This document shows, piece by piece, positions 1-12,443 of a stretch of DNA of 64,000 nt. The first letter of the stretch is position 1, and each line of letters begins with the position of its first letter. The stretch is from Uranotaenia lowii (lineage: Eukaryota; Arthropoda; Insecta; Diptera; Culicidae), in assembly GCF_029784155.1 (NCBI RefSeq), contig NC_073692.1, positions 235,804,503 to 235,868,502 of the forward strand, in the 5' to 3' direction. The position numbers were made by a program, and so were the translations under genes. The notes under the pieces are model-generated. The model worked only from the letters and a program-made list of their open reading frames with translations, had not been told where the DNA came from and did not search any database.

Positions 1-484
1 ATTGGATGGGAAAATATGTGGTGATATTTTATTATTCGAAACTGACAAATCTTATTAATATATGTTAAGAGAACTGATTTCCAACTTACTTAAACATTTT
101 TTTAACTCTTTTTCCAGGTAAGTGCTTGTTCAAAACATCAAAGGTATTTTATTGATCGCATTGATTCTATGAACAGGTAGGTGAAGTTGAGAAGTTCGAA
201 AAACTAAACAAAATATATGTACGAAATTTATAACAACTCCATTTATTCAGGCATCTACTTGCCTTTTTTTATATGTTCAATTAATATGTGTTGAGTGCAG
301 CAGATGTGGTTTGTGGCAACTGCAAAAAACTATAAGTGCTACTTTCAAAATCTAAAAAAAAACTAATCATAAAACAGTGTGAAATTAAACAGCAAAAAAA
401 ACCTCACATACCATTGAAAACATGCAGAGTAAGTCTTCTTGAGCAAGGTTTCAGCGGAAGTCTTTTTAGAAATTACTAAGTATA
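1..484. other. AT-rich DNA, no gene seen
   Basis: There is no coding signal. Positions about 370-484 resemble about 44325-44450 at low identity (both carry AGTGTGAAATT followed by similarly spaced blocks), so this flank is itself a dispersed repeat. The rest is anonymous AT-rich sequence. Confidence 0.5.
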
Positions 485-2053
485 TACGAAGCGAAATAAA
501 AATAGTACCACTATTGTTTTGCTTGTTAAAATATGAATGATTGAAAATTACCAAAATTTTCTTCTACAGTTTGTTTGAAATTGTTTAACGGATAAATCAA
601 GCATAAGTTTACTTTTTTTGGACGTAGCAATTGGCGTTGAGGACCAAAAATATGAAAAAAGGGTGCGAAATAAGAATAGTACCACTTGTGTTTTTCAACA
701 AAAACAAGATAATTTCTAAAAATTTACTGTGTAAAAGTGAATAATAATGCTTCGATTAGTTATTTGAATAGAAAACTGCATTTTAAGGAGTTGTCTAGAA
801 TTCCAAAGGTTTTCAAAGGTATTAAAAGGAAGTTTAAAGCTAGAACAAAGGAATTTGATATTTGAGCTGTAATTCTTAACCAAACTTTTTTTTTTCATTA
901 AAATGACGTGAGATGACGAAACAAACATTCTGGGTTTATTTTGAATCAGAAAAAAAGTTGGAATTCAAAAGCTTAGATTTTTCCAGTTTTAAGTCGTAGA
1001 TGGCAGTACTTTCTTTCAATTAAAGCCAAATTCAGTCTTAATATTGATTTTCCAGGTTTAATTAGGCCCATATTCATCATTTCGAGTTAGTTTTCCAAAA
1101 CAGTTTTGTTGTAGTTTACGCTGCAGAAAGCTTTTCCGGATTTCCAAGAAATCACCAGCACAAGAATTTACAACTGCCAAAATTTCTGCTCATCTCAAGT
1201 TCCGATTCAATTTCAAATCATACCATTAATACTGCAAGCCTGATTATCGGTCCAGAAAAATTCGCTTTTAGTTACCTTGATGCAATTCTAATGTTTTGAT
1301 TTAGTGATCTTAAAATTTCCAAGGCGTAAAAATAGTACCAAGTACTTATTTCTTGTCCAAAATCGTCCAACACACCTGAATAAATCCCTGATATACGAAA
1401 ATGGCCATCAATTTGTGCTGCCAGATAGTGCTGCCATCTATGACTTAAAGCTAGAGAATAGTGACTATTTATTAACATAAGTATTTTTGAATTTGAAGCC
1501 TGATTTTTTTATTCAAATTCAGACTCAAATCTATGTTTCATCATTTTTCATCATACTAATGAATGTTAATAAAGAAATCAAGCAGTTTGATAAAATATTT
1601 TAGCTCAAATATCAATTTCCTTAGCGCTAGAGGAGCATATCTTAAACCCCCTTTTTAAAACCTTTGAAAACATTTGGAATTCTAGACAACTCCTTAAAAT
1701 GCAGTTTTCTATTCAAATAACTCGTCAAAGCATTATTATTCTCTTTTACACAGTAAATTTTTAGAAATTATCTTGTTTTTGTTGAAAAACACAAGTGGTA
1801 CTGCCACAACCGTGGTAAAATGTCTATAATAAATATATAAAAAAAAACAAGTGGTACTATTCTTATTTCGCACCTTTTTTTCATATTTTTGGTCCTCAAC
1901 GCCAATTGCTGATTCCAAAAAACGTAAACTTATGCTTAATTTATCCGTTAAACAATTCAAAACAAATTGTAGAAGAAAATTTTGGTGATTTACAATCATT
2001 CATATTTTAACAAGCAAACACACAGTGGTACTATTCTTATTTCGTTCACTGTG
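485..2053. mobile_element. Foldback (long inverted repeat) DNA element with repeated subterminal motif
   Basis: Positions about 487-870 are nearly the reverse complement of about 1620-2050. Shared blocks include the stretch around 540-700, which recurs inverted at about 1850-1990. The motif GAAATAAGAATAGTACCACT or a close variant occurs near 490, 667 and 1326 and inverted near 1850 and 2030, so it marks both the tip and the inside of each arm. The right arm has an extra piece of about 60 bp near 1800-1858 between two copies of the motif. No transposase ORF is present. A non-autonomous DNA transposon (MITE or foldback type) fits best; the superfamily is not determined and the left tip is approximate. 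Confidence 0.75.
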
Positions 2054-4320
2054 GAGATCATCCACCTTGGATAGTGGAATAATCTTCAAAGGAGGTCGTT
2101 CGCATATCTTTATAAGGTTAGGAATCTTGATTTTCATTAGATAACACATGGAAAAGATAAAACAAATGTTATCATTTAAAGAGTAAAAAAAAATGCAAGC
2201 CTTGGAATACTCAAGCTTCCTGAAAAATTCTAGTGTGAAGTTTTTCTCGTGATTTAATGAGTAAGCATTCCAAATTTTTTAGTTACTATTAGCAAACCTC
2301 ATAATTGTTAGTCAATAAAATGAAAACGATAAACTTTGTAAATAATCCCAAATAAAACTTTAAATAGACTTACAAAATTTACAAAGCCAGGAAGATAAAA
2401 TTTCAGACGGATTATGCGCAAAATATATTCAAAAAATCAAACGAGTTTCTTTCTTGATCTGTCAGTAGGAAAAAAAATGTTTGAATTATGCTGTTTTCCT
2501 TGGAAAATCATTCTTTGCATCGTAGCCCCCAGGCATTTCAAACTTCGCGCAAAGAGGGGTGTGGATTGAAAACAGGACCATCGCGCATTGTTGCAACTGC
2601 CAGATCATTTTATAACGATGCATTTTTTGCAGACGGTGCGTAGCTGAGATGGCGACGTCATCCGCCGTCAGCAGCTTTATGCGTCTGCCCATGTCGACCA
2701 GCCCTAACGAATGAATAAACGAACAAAAAAATACATCAGATCTGTCCAAATGCTTCAACAACCCGTTTTCAACAAATGAATTAAATTGATTCAGCATTGG
2801 GCGAGTAGTTTTCTGGCCAGAACGAATGGGGAAATGATATCATAAATTTCCATTGTAGGTACGTGGTTTTAATGGGCGCCTAGCCTTCCGTGTGGCTTCC
2901 GCTAGGACTGGACTGGCATATAGCACTACTTCCGGTTGATGTTTCGAGCTTCGGATGGCCACAGCGATATAGAGCGCAGAAGATGGGGCATTATCAAAGC
3001 GAGAAAAGTAGACCAAATCCCACTGGGGGATGTGGAGCATAAATAGTTTCGGTTTGGTTCAAGTACTTGTGGGTGGAAATGAAAAATGTATTTCTCTAGC
3101 TACACAGAAGGAGAAAAACGTTTATCGCAATGTACATTTTGTTGGAAGCTTGCTTTGGAGAAAGTTCGGGAAAAGATCTCTAGACAGTTTTATGGCTGAA
3201 TTGAGCTTTCTGATGTTTTCTGGAATTTGATTCAAGATAACCTTAAAGAATGTTATCAAGTAGAAAGTACCTGAACTGTGTGATGTGATTCGACTGTAGG
3301 AAAGTTGAATTCATATAAGCTTGAAAATTTATGAATGAATAAAAATATTTACTAACTTGAACATTGAACACATCAAATATGACACAGCAAATTTTGGGTG
3401 ATTGGAAAAATTCCTAATCTCGCACTTGATTGACAGTCACAACTCGACGTGACGCAATCGCATTCCGCAATATTGAAAATCCGGGACCTAAATTGTCAAA
3501 CACAGAAAGTATGCTAATCAAAATGGCAAATTTGGCCGTGGAGCAAAAAATAAAATGCGATCAGCCAGACCCCGGCTGACTGATCGAATTGGCAAACCGG
3601 CAAAGGGGAAAGAAAAACAGAAAATAATCGCTCCCCACCAGATAAGCAAATCAACATCGATTTCCGTTCACTTGCTTTGGCCTCCAATTTCCTTTGACAA
3701 GAGTCAAAACAAACAAACATCAAAATCCGAATCCGGAATATCCTGTCAGCCACCCACGCCACGCCACGCCATGCCAAGCCAAGGCTCGGTCTTTGTCGGA
3801 TTCTGGCTGATAAGGGAAATCTTCTGCTGTTCGATAGTTGCCAATATAAGCATGTAAATTTTGACATCTGGGACGTTTTCTTATATATCTTCTGGTAGGG
3901 AAGACACGCTTCTTTTGGTCGCGCGGAAGACATGAAGCAAGAATGAGATTGTTTGATTTCAGTTTGTTCAGCCATGGACAGAATCAAATTTGCATGGTTT
4001 TGGCAGATACATTTTTCTTCAAACTGTTTACTGCTCGTTAGCATTAAATAATCGTTCAAGCTTAATAAACAAATATTTCATATTTTATTACATCACGATT
4101 TCAATTAATTAATAACTCATCATTCCAAAATTGAAAGAAATCTATTTTTTCATAGAAATTTGAGTGTACATCTTCATTTTTCGATTGGTTTAAAATAATT
4201 TTGTGTTGAGGCAATATGAAACTCATGAACCGGTTGTGTGAGATTTGTGACGCCCCGAAAATAAACTCTTTTTTAAGTTGTGATTAACAACAACCATTTT
4301 TTTTAATCATGCTTAGTAGG
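2054..4320. other. Apparently single-copy DNA with two GC-richer islands, no gene recognised
   Basis: About 2500-3060 and 3400-3960 are GC-richer than their surroundings. Open frames cross them, the longest a 181-codon frame on the minus strand at 3514-4059. None shows a recognisable domain, and the frames overlap on both strands. These look more like host intronic, intergenic or regulatory sequence than exons. Confidence 0.4.
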
Positions 4321-5266
4321 TACCGTAATCCGGGGTCAGATTGATCAATTTTTTCAATATTTCTCAATTGATTTTTTCTGTTAAGAGAATTTAGCATGTT
4401 TCATATTTTTAAAACCAGTACTGGACTTCTATGAACGTAAAACATGGTTGCAGAAATTTATTAGACTACTTTAAATTTGATTAAAAAATCGATTTCGTCT
4501 CTGTTCAGAATTTGATGTTTTGGGGTAAAATTGATCAGTCTCTATTTTGACGGTTCTATCGAGTTTTCTTGATCATAAAGGATACAAATCACCTTCATAA
4601 TGTCTAAAAATACCAGTTTATCAATTTTCTCTTGCTTTTTAACGTTTTCGTTAAAAAACATTTATAATCGGAAAAAAAACAATGATGCTGCATACTTTTA
4701 GGGGCAAAAATTAAAACAATTCCTAAACAGCCTGAGCTTCAAAATACAAATGAAATTTTACCTTCACACATTCTCCTAGAACCCCGCACTATTTCCATTT
4801 TTATTTTTTCTTCAAAGTTAACCATGTTATACGGTTCCTATCCATTTTTCCAATGCGGGCTTACTTTTTGAAAATGTCCTTCTATTTTAAATATAAAAAA
4901 TTTGTCATAAAATGACTATAAAAATATTACTATAACTGTACATATACAAAGAAAAAAAGTTGTTCTTTCATATTCAACAACCCGTTTGCTTCTAAATGCT
5001 TTTTGGTATCATCAGGGGAGCTGTTTATTTGCGAGCCTTGTAAAAAATAGATATTTTAAGATTTTGAAATCACATTTTTACTAACACAAAAAAAAATTAA
5101 AATACAAACCCAATTTTGCTTATTTGATACTCAATTTATAGGCTTTCAAACGTAGAAAATAGTTTTAAGAAATTCAAACTATAGACTGAGTTATTGATGA
5201 TAATGTTGAAAATTTTATTGTCGGTCAAAGTTACCCCGGTGATCAATGTTACCTCGTTTTACGGTA
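4321..5266. mobile_element. TA-flanked non-autonomous DNA element, copy A
   Basis: The ends are imperfect inverted repeats: it begins TACCGTAATCCGGGG and ends with the reverse complement of TACCGTAAAACGAGGTAAC. Internal sequence matches copy B (13539-14420) in the opposite orientation across most of its length, and part of copy C (20437-20790). TA at both tips is compatible with a TA target duplication. No transposase is encoded. The superfamily is an inference (Tc1/mariner-like by TA). Confidence 0.75.
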
Positions 5267-5711
5267 CTACAATTTCAATACAAATTGTAGTCCTTTACGA
5301 ATGAGAACAAATAAATATATCAAATTCATCCCTCTGCATAATAATTTCAAGTTGCTAAAAAAAAGCATTAGGGTTTTACAATTGTTGATTGCATGTCAAA
5401 CTTTTCATTTATTTCAACAGAGAAAACTTAACTATGTGGAAAAATTCTAGCTGGCCAAGAATTTGTCCAATTTCATCACTGGAATCAGTCCAAAGTATTT
5501 TTCTGTTGTATCATAGACTAGTAACTAGATCTAATAGTTTGGATTAAGTTCGCAAATATATAAATTATAATAAAACCTTATGTATTACATAAATTATAAT
5601 AAAACCTTATGTATTCATATTGGCCCCCTTTTCGCTGAAGACGGGATTTTTCAGAATCAACTATTTCTACTGTTAGAGTATCTGTTAATTTTTTCAACTA
5701 ATAATACGGTT
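5267..5711. other. AT-rich DNA, no gene seen
   Basis: I see nothing here beyond the short tandem duplication listed separately. Confidence 0.5.
5560..5615. repeat. 27-bp tandem duplication
   Basis: Positions 5560-5586 recur exactly at 5589-5615, separated by two bases. The unit contains ATAATAAAACCTTATG. Confidence 0.9.
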
Positions 5712-5775
5712 TGACGTCTCGGTGGTCGAGTGGTTAGCGTGGTAAGACGGTAATCGCTGGTCCACTGATGGCAAA
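5712..5775 (+). other. tRNA-related (SINE-like) fragment
   Basis: TGGTCGAGTGG at 5723-5733 fits a pol III box A of the Ser/Leu tRNA type. The following bases (TTAGCGTGGTAAGACGG) look tRNA-like, but no box B or closed cloverleaf follows. It is best read as a truncated tRNA-derived SINE rather than a tRNA gene. Confidence 0.35.
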
Positions 5776-5966
5776 CTTAACTTTTATTCTCCCACTCGGT
5801 ATTTAAGAAACAGGAATCTATTCTACATAAATAAACAAAGAACAAACTATGCCCAAAATGAACCTATAAATAAGATCATGATCTGCTATAACAAATACTG
5901 CACCATAATTGATATAACAATGAACAAAAATGAACTGAAGAGAGTGCTTCTATCATAACATTATAC

Positions 5967-6893
5967 TTAGGGGAGGAGCGGGCTATATGCGCCTATTAAG
6001 CAGAACACTGATTTAATCAAATAGTACATCGAATATGTGTACAAAAACTACATACACGTGTGCAAGCATCTGTTTTCTATACAATGGAGTAATTTTTATG
6101 ATACAATTTTCTTCTGTTTCCAAGAAAACGATTTTATTGTAAGTGTTGTCTAAAATGCCGAACCTCAAACCGTGCGGGCTAAATGCGCCTATTTATGTTT
6201 TGAACATAATTTCTGTTTTTTTGGGCAATATTTCCATATAATTTCATTGAAACTGCTAGAAAGTAATAATTCCCGTACGACAAAGCTGAAGTTTTATAAA
6301 AATCTATGTATATTATAATTTTATGGAATAAAACAAAAGTTAGGGTTGCCATACTATGGAGGCAGTTCATCCATGAGAAAAACTTTATCAAATCTGTTTT
6401 TAGATCTTCAATTCTCTCTCAAAATGTTATTCAGAGCTTAGATTTGAAGGTTTAGTGATAAAAATCATTTATTTATTCTATTTAACCTGTTATTTTAGGA
6501 TGGAGGCATTTTACAAACATGATGGGGGCATACAAAAACACTCTATTATTCCACTATATAATCATTATTAAACGTCCACAAAAGCTGAAATATGTTGAAT
6601 TTCTTAAGTTCATTTGAGTAAGAAACGAAAACCATCCTAGTTTTTGTTTTAAACTTCTTTACGTATAATTTTTAAAAGTCGAAATATTACATCAAAATGT
6701 ATCAAAACCTTGTATGATTTTTTAATTTTTTTTGAGTTTGTTAATTCATAAAATTCTTTCTTGTCTTATGTTCTAAGCGTATCACCCTCAAAATGCATTG
6801 GTCAGATAAGCTGTCTAGTCAGCCATTTCATCAAACAGCCATAGGGTCATTTAACCCGATAGGCCCATTTAGGAAACCTTTCCCCTATATAGA
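5967..6893. mobile_element. DNA element with imperfect terminal inverted repeats
   Basis: The left end reads AGGGGAGGAGCGGGC then TATGCGCCTATT. The right end, reverse-complemented, reads AGGGGAAAGGTTTCC then ATGGGCCTATC, giving imperfect TIRs of about 35 bp. A second GCGGGCTAAATGCGCCTATT block lies internally near 6173-6192. No transposase ORF is present. Tips are approximate. Confidence 0.55.
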
Positions 6894-6937
6894 TTTAAGG
6901 CAAACATGTAAAACGGTCTACGCTAATGATTGGCGTC

Positions 6938-6940
6938 AAA

Positions 6941-6975
<35 letters not shown>

Positions 6976-6977
6976 AT
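6938..6977. repeat. (AAAT)n microsatellite
   Basis: About ten AAAT units. The 75-codon minus-strand frame crossing it simply translates the repeat. Confidence 0.95.
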
Positions 6978-7511
6978 GCAATCCAGTAAATTCGACAATA
7001 GTTTTGAAAAGGGGACTGTTCTTCACCAGAAATATACAAACAGGAACGCCTATACCAAATATTAACGTCTGAATTGTTAAATTTTGAAAGGCTTTCTAGA
7101 GTATGATTTCCATTTCGTTTGGGGCAAAGTGCGCATATGTGTGTACCCAAACGCGCCGTTCAACGATAAATTAAGTGTTTATTAATTCAAGGGCCTCCCA
7201 AAGTGTTTGCCATGTATAAACACTTATTTTCTACTTCACAGATGGAAAAATGTATTGCTACGCGCAGTGCTGCCAGATATACTGACGTTCTAGTGAATTG
7301 TTAATTAAATCTATATAAATTTAGCCATTTTAAATATATTCGTTTGTATTCAAGTTATGTTTTCAAATTCAACATTTAAATATTCTTCTAATTGTTGTGA
7401 TGAAAACTGCATATAAACTTAAACAAACATTAAACATGCTTAAAGATAAACGGACATGGCGCGTTTTGCCCTGCCTAGACACGTTTATTAAAAATCGTTT
7501 AAAATAACAGA
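6978..7511. other. AT-rich DNA, no gene seen
   Basis: I found nothing recognisable on either strand. Confidence 0.5.
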
Positions 7512-7561
7512 AGCACTTTTTTATACAGGCATTCGGAGATTTTCCTGTATAAAAAAGTGCT
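7512..7561. repeat. Perfect 18-bp inverted repeat (hairpin)
   Basis: AGCACTTTTTTATACAGG at 7512-7529 is exactly complementary to 7544-7561, with a 14-bp spacer. The right arm belongs to the reverse-transcriptase fragment (codons just after its YADE), so the left arm looks like an inverted duplication at the broken end of that fragment. Confidence 0.85.
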
Positions 7562-7800
7562 GTTTCATCTGCGTAAAGTCTTGCTGTACCTAAAAGTGGA
7601 AGTTTACATAGATCATTAATATATAAAAGAAAGAGAAGTGGCCCTATATTGCTGCCTTGTGGGACGCCTACACCAATATTTCTGATTTCACTCTCTACTC
7701 CTTGAACAACTACATATTGTTTCCTATCCGAAAGATAACTGTGAATTATATCATTTGCTTTGCCCCTTATTCCATATTTATTTAATTTTTCCAGTAAGAT
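7543..7800 (-). pseudogene. Fragment of a non-LTR retrotransposon reverse transcriptase
   Basis: Reading the minus strand from 7800 down to 7543 gives 86 uninterrupted codons. In order they contain LLEKLNKYGIRG, the RT block GVPQGSNIGPLLFLLYINDL and the catalytic-site region LYADETALFY, where YADD has become YADE. This is the central palm of an RT of the CR1/Jockey sort. It resembles the RT at 52.6-54.7 kb in motif order (GVPQGSNLGPLLFLIYVNDL there). No flanking endonuclease or C-terminal part is present, so it is a short orphan fragment. The lost second catalytic aspartate makes it inactive regardless of truncation. Confidence 0.85.
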
Positions 7801-10800
7801 GCCATAAAAAAAAGAAAAAAGCTCAATACTGAGCGAATAAGGTCAAAAAACACTCAGATGACTTTGGTTGAATTCAGAATTAGAATTCTGAGAAAATTTC
7901 ACGTGTGATAAATGTTATTCTAGACACTCAAACCGGCGGCTTTGTGTTTTTTTAGATTTCGGGTCCGAATTTTCCAATTGTGCATTGAACGGTTTATATG
8001 GAAGACCCCCTCCCCCCCTCCTCAATAGGGGCTGTCTCCAAATTAGATTGCATTTGAACTAGAAGTTCACAAAATAAGCTTCCGTTACAAATATAAGCCT
8101 CCTCAACCACATGGTGGCTAAGCCTTAAGAAGATTTTTAGAATGTGCAACCATTGGAAAAAAATCGGACAATATTATGCACGACACAAAATTTGTCTGTG
8201 AAATTATTGGGCACAGCTGACAAGACAAGCTGTTTTAAATTAGTTTTTAAATTTTAATGTCACTTTTTTCCAACACTTGAACTTTTGGATCTTATTGACC
8301 AATCATGTATGAGTGAAATCGACAAAAAAATCGAGTGAATTTGGTTGAAATGACTCAAATACAGCATAAAAACAAAAATCATGTGCTTAGCTGTGCAACG
8401 ATTGGCAAATCACGCTAGTTATGTTACGAGAAATCTACCGTCAGATTAGAGCTTCAAACTTTATATGTCCTAGAAACTTGGTTTTTATACGCTTAAAATA
8501 TTTTAAAAGGGACCACTTATAAATAAAAAAAAAATCATAGGCAGCAATCTGTTTTGCCCCCATAATTCCTGAGAACATTTCACATAAGATAAGTGGTATT
8601 TAAGGTCCTTCAACCAGTAGCATCGATTTTTTTTTGGGATTTTGAGTCCAAATTTTCCATCTTTGCAATGGTTGATATTATCGGATGTAAAACGCCCAAA
8701 TGTTGGCAAATGAAGTTTTCAAAAAGGGGAACAAAACGACTCTCAATAAACAATATTCAATATACAATATACCTGTAGTGACACTAAACCAAGGCAATCA
8801 AATTAATAACTTAAAATCAGAATGCCCTCAAGCTGGAATCTTAACTCTTAAATAGGGGTTGTGGGTTACAACTCGTTTGCGATTGTGTTTCACAATATTT
8901 GGATTATGCCTTATTTCGTTTTTTCGTCTCTTATTGAAAATTTTATCTGAATATTTACGAAAAAATTAATGTTTAACTCTATTGAACGGATCTGTGGAAT
9001 TAAAACTATGATCCTTGTTTTTGGAAATTTCCAGTTAAAGAAGTTGTAAATAATAGTTCGCAATCTTTTAACGTTGTTTAAATAAGGCATATTCCTGGTG
9101 ACCTACAATGCATTTGATGAATAAAAATATAAACATAAGTGTGAGTGGGATATAAAAATTTAATTTACAGCTAGAATCGCTCTGCTTTTTATAGATTGGT
9201 CACAATAAATTAAGAGACTTGCACTAAGTTCTTTTTTACGCGGTAAGAAATACGCCGATAACGTATAGGACTTGGAATATTTTAGCTAAAAAACCTGTTG
9301 ATTCGCGAGAGCCGAAGAAATGAACCGTACCCATGCCAAAAAAACCGTATAAAAAGAATCCGTGTTGGAAAAAGTGAGCAAAATAAAATCGCTTGGAAAA
9401 AAATCTTAGTGTATTGGAATAACATATTATTTCTGGCTCATTTTTGTCAAATGACGAATTTCTTATTGCATTTTCCCAATTTGTGGTCTTATAACTTCAC
9501 TACTTAGACCGTTGATCGGCTGAACCGAGAAAAAGTAAATTCATTCAAATGTCTCACACTGCGACATATTGAAAGACAATGACCTATAACCGACATATGT
9601 CGTCTTGAGAAAAAAGTAGAGAAGCCAACACCATGGAAAACTCGGGTAAATTTAGTCAAAAATGGCACTTAAGGTCACAATGAAAATTGTGCAAAATTTT
9701 TCAAAATCTTTGAAAAAAAATCAAGAATGCTCTAAAGACGAGGTGTAAGGCTCATATATCTGTTGAAATGTTCACTTTTCATGATATTTCAAACTGAGTT
9801 TTTGAAAAACTGAGCTTTTACCATTTAAAAACGGGAGTCCCTTTTCTTTTGTGAGAACCCTTACGATTTATCCATCGAATTTGCTTGATTTTTGAGAAAG
9901 GCTAAGGATCCCTGAAAGAAGGATCAAGTCTCCTTCAACTAAAAAAATCACAATTTATTTCTCTCTTCGAAAAACTTTGTAATTCACGTACGGGATCATA
10001 TATTGTTCTATTTATTGGATCATAAAACTAAAATTACATGCTTTCGAAGTCTGCAAAAGATGACGATTTGCTCAATTTTTCAAAAAAAGATATGATGAAA
10101 ACAAGAAAATGGGATCAAGTCATTCTCCCCTACCTAATTGAAAACTGGATTTTTTTTAAAGAAAAGTAGTTTTAATTGCCGTAGGTGTAAGGTAGGATAC
10201 TTGTGATTTAATATGACCAAAATTTTGTTATTTTTCAAAAGAAATACATTTCTGCAAAAATATAATAGAATTTCATTTTCGCAAGTTTGTGCATAAACTC
10301 AAATTAGAAAAAATAACATTGATTTATTGTTGGAAAAGTTATGAATTTTCGGGATAGATTAAATATTTGCATTCTGATTTCGGCTGTTTCAGCTGTATTG
10401 CATTGCGCTCAAATATTCATGCTCATTAGTATTTTAATCAGAGCCTCAAACAAAACTCAGCTCGAACAAATATCAGAGGGAAAATGACTGCAATCCTCTA
10501 CTTAATGAACTCGAGTCCCGTGGAGGAAAAGATGTGTTAATACAAAAGGCAGATGTCACACAGGTTCTCATTGCCATGATTGCTCTAGTTTCGTTTCATT
10601 TTATCTAAGTAGAAAACTTGAGCGACCTAATGCTCAAAGTGACCACCTTTCTTGTGTTTCTTCCGTCGAACTAAATATCAGAAGTAAACAAAAACACCAA
10701 CGGAACCATTACTTTGGTAAACACCATGAGAGCATGTATTGAAGATATTCGTTCGTTGGCTTTTGCTTGGTAGGACTACCTACACTGGCAAGAGAGCTTT

Positions 10801-11703
10801 TCCGCACCGCAACGTGATACGCCTGTCATTTTGGTTGTTGCTCTAGTAATATCAAAGCAAAACATACGCTCCCAGTCTGGGGCATTTTGGAAACCTTGAA
10901 TACGACAATGACGAAGGCTCTAGGCGCGAGAGCACACAAAATCCAGCCATCAAATGGCGTATTTTTTTGGTTCCTCTGCGCCGAAGAATTCCATTTTTTC
11001 TGCCAACTAAACTTATGTAAATACCATCATCAAAGTCGACATCCTGCGCCCAGAACTTCCAACAGGGCCAAAAGTGGACTCCCGTTATTCGTTCGGAAAA
11101 GCAACGAAATGTGTATCCACTACCACCCACCAACCTCAGAGCAAAACTTCTCTTCCTTTCTGAAAAATAACCATTTCCCAAAAAAAAACAGCTCAAATAG
11201 CCAAAACAGCAGCAAAGAAAGTGAAACAACTTCTTCAATATGACGCATAGCATTTCAACCATCTTTTTCGTTTCATCGTCATTGCAAAACGTTGGAGAGC
11301 AAGAAAAAAAGGAAAAATCCTATGGCCGAACATCCAAAGGGCGGCAGAAGAAGTCATGTTGAATTGCTCTCGAAATGGGTTTCCAGGAAAGCGCAGAACG
11401 TTTCAATCTAGGTCCGTTTGTCAATGTCTGCAAGCTCTCAGCTCCAGCTGTCGCTTTGCTTCGCTGTAGTCAGTCAGTCGGTTCAAACGGAGAAAAGTAA
11501 AGCTCTGGAGTTGGAGCTCGTTGAAGTCTTTGGAAATGATCATAAATAAACGTTCGTGAAATGATTGTTGGAAATTAAACTTGCTCTGCTAGTTATGGGT
11601 TACCTTATTAAACTCTTATTTGTCAAAACGACTACCGTTTTATTTGGCCCACGAAGACCGGATATTTGAGATCATGTTGGATAATTTTTTTCAAGAAGTT
11701 CAC
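7801..11703. other. Long stretch without recognised genes
   Basis: Mostly AT-rich anonymous DNA. About 10480-11560 is GC-richer and apparently single copy, with overlapping 118- and 136-codon frames on opposite strands near 10850-11260 that show no recognisable domain. It is probably host non-coding sequence. No RNA gene was recognised. Confidence 0.4.
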
Positions 11704-11707
11704 TTAA

Positions 11708-12439
11708 GGGGGGGGGGTAGGGTCTAACGGGTATAAAAAAACACCATTTTCACGATTTTTTTCCAGAGCTATCGTTCAAACAAATGTATTCAAATTTTTT
11801 GCATTATACAAAGCATTGTTAAAAGAACCTTAAGTAAATTTTTCGTAGAAAAATATTGAAAAATGAGCCGGTGACGGAGCATTTTCGAGGGTGCCTTTTA
11901 AAAAACAGGATTTGCGGTGGACACTGTATCTCAGCACAGAATCATCTGAAGTCAAAAAATCAGAGCAAAATATTTTTAATAGATGTTTTTCTGGACCCCA
12001 ACGTTTTTATTTAACTTAAAAATATTTTTATGGAATTTTTGTGGCTGTTTGAAGTAAAAACTACGATTTTTCACTTAAAAATCCGCCATTTTTCACCTCT
12101 AAAATCTCCCCAAAGTAAAAAAATCAAAAAAGAAAAACGTTGGGGTCTGGTATTTTATATGTAGAATATATGTTCCAAATTTGAGAAGAATCGGATAAGT
12201 AGTTTTTAAATGACGATGTCCACGGACTTTAAAAATGTGCTTTCGAGAAAAACGCGTTTGAAGTTTCTACTCTTGCTTTCTTGTAGTATTAGATAGGAGG
12301 AGATAAAGGCCTATAACTTCTACAGTTTTGCTTCAATTGACTTGAAAATTTGACACAACATTCTTGAAATGTTTGACAATAAGAAAATAAAAAAATAAAA
12401 AAATCGATTTTTTGAAAGTGTTAGACCCTACCCCCCCCC
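11708..12439. mobile_element. TTAA-flanked G-tract element, copy 1
   Basis: The element starts with a G-run followed by TAGGGTCTAAC and ends GTTAGACCCTA followed by a C-run, a clear terminal inverted repeat. It is flanked by TTAA at 11704-11707 and 12440-12443. The interior is closely similar to 43552-44303 over its whole length. No ORF is encoded. The TTAA duplication suggests piggyBac-type mobilisation; that is inference from target site only. Confidence 0.85.
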
Positions 12440-12443
12440 TTAA

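Noticed and set aside
3514..4059. 181-codon minus-strand frame
   Set aside because: It has no recognisable domain, overlaps a 100-codon plus frame, and its composition follows the local GC island.
10852..11262. 136-codon minus and 118-codon plus overlapping frames
   Set aside because: Mutual shadows across a GC-richer stretch; neither shows motifs or a sensible gene context.
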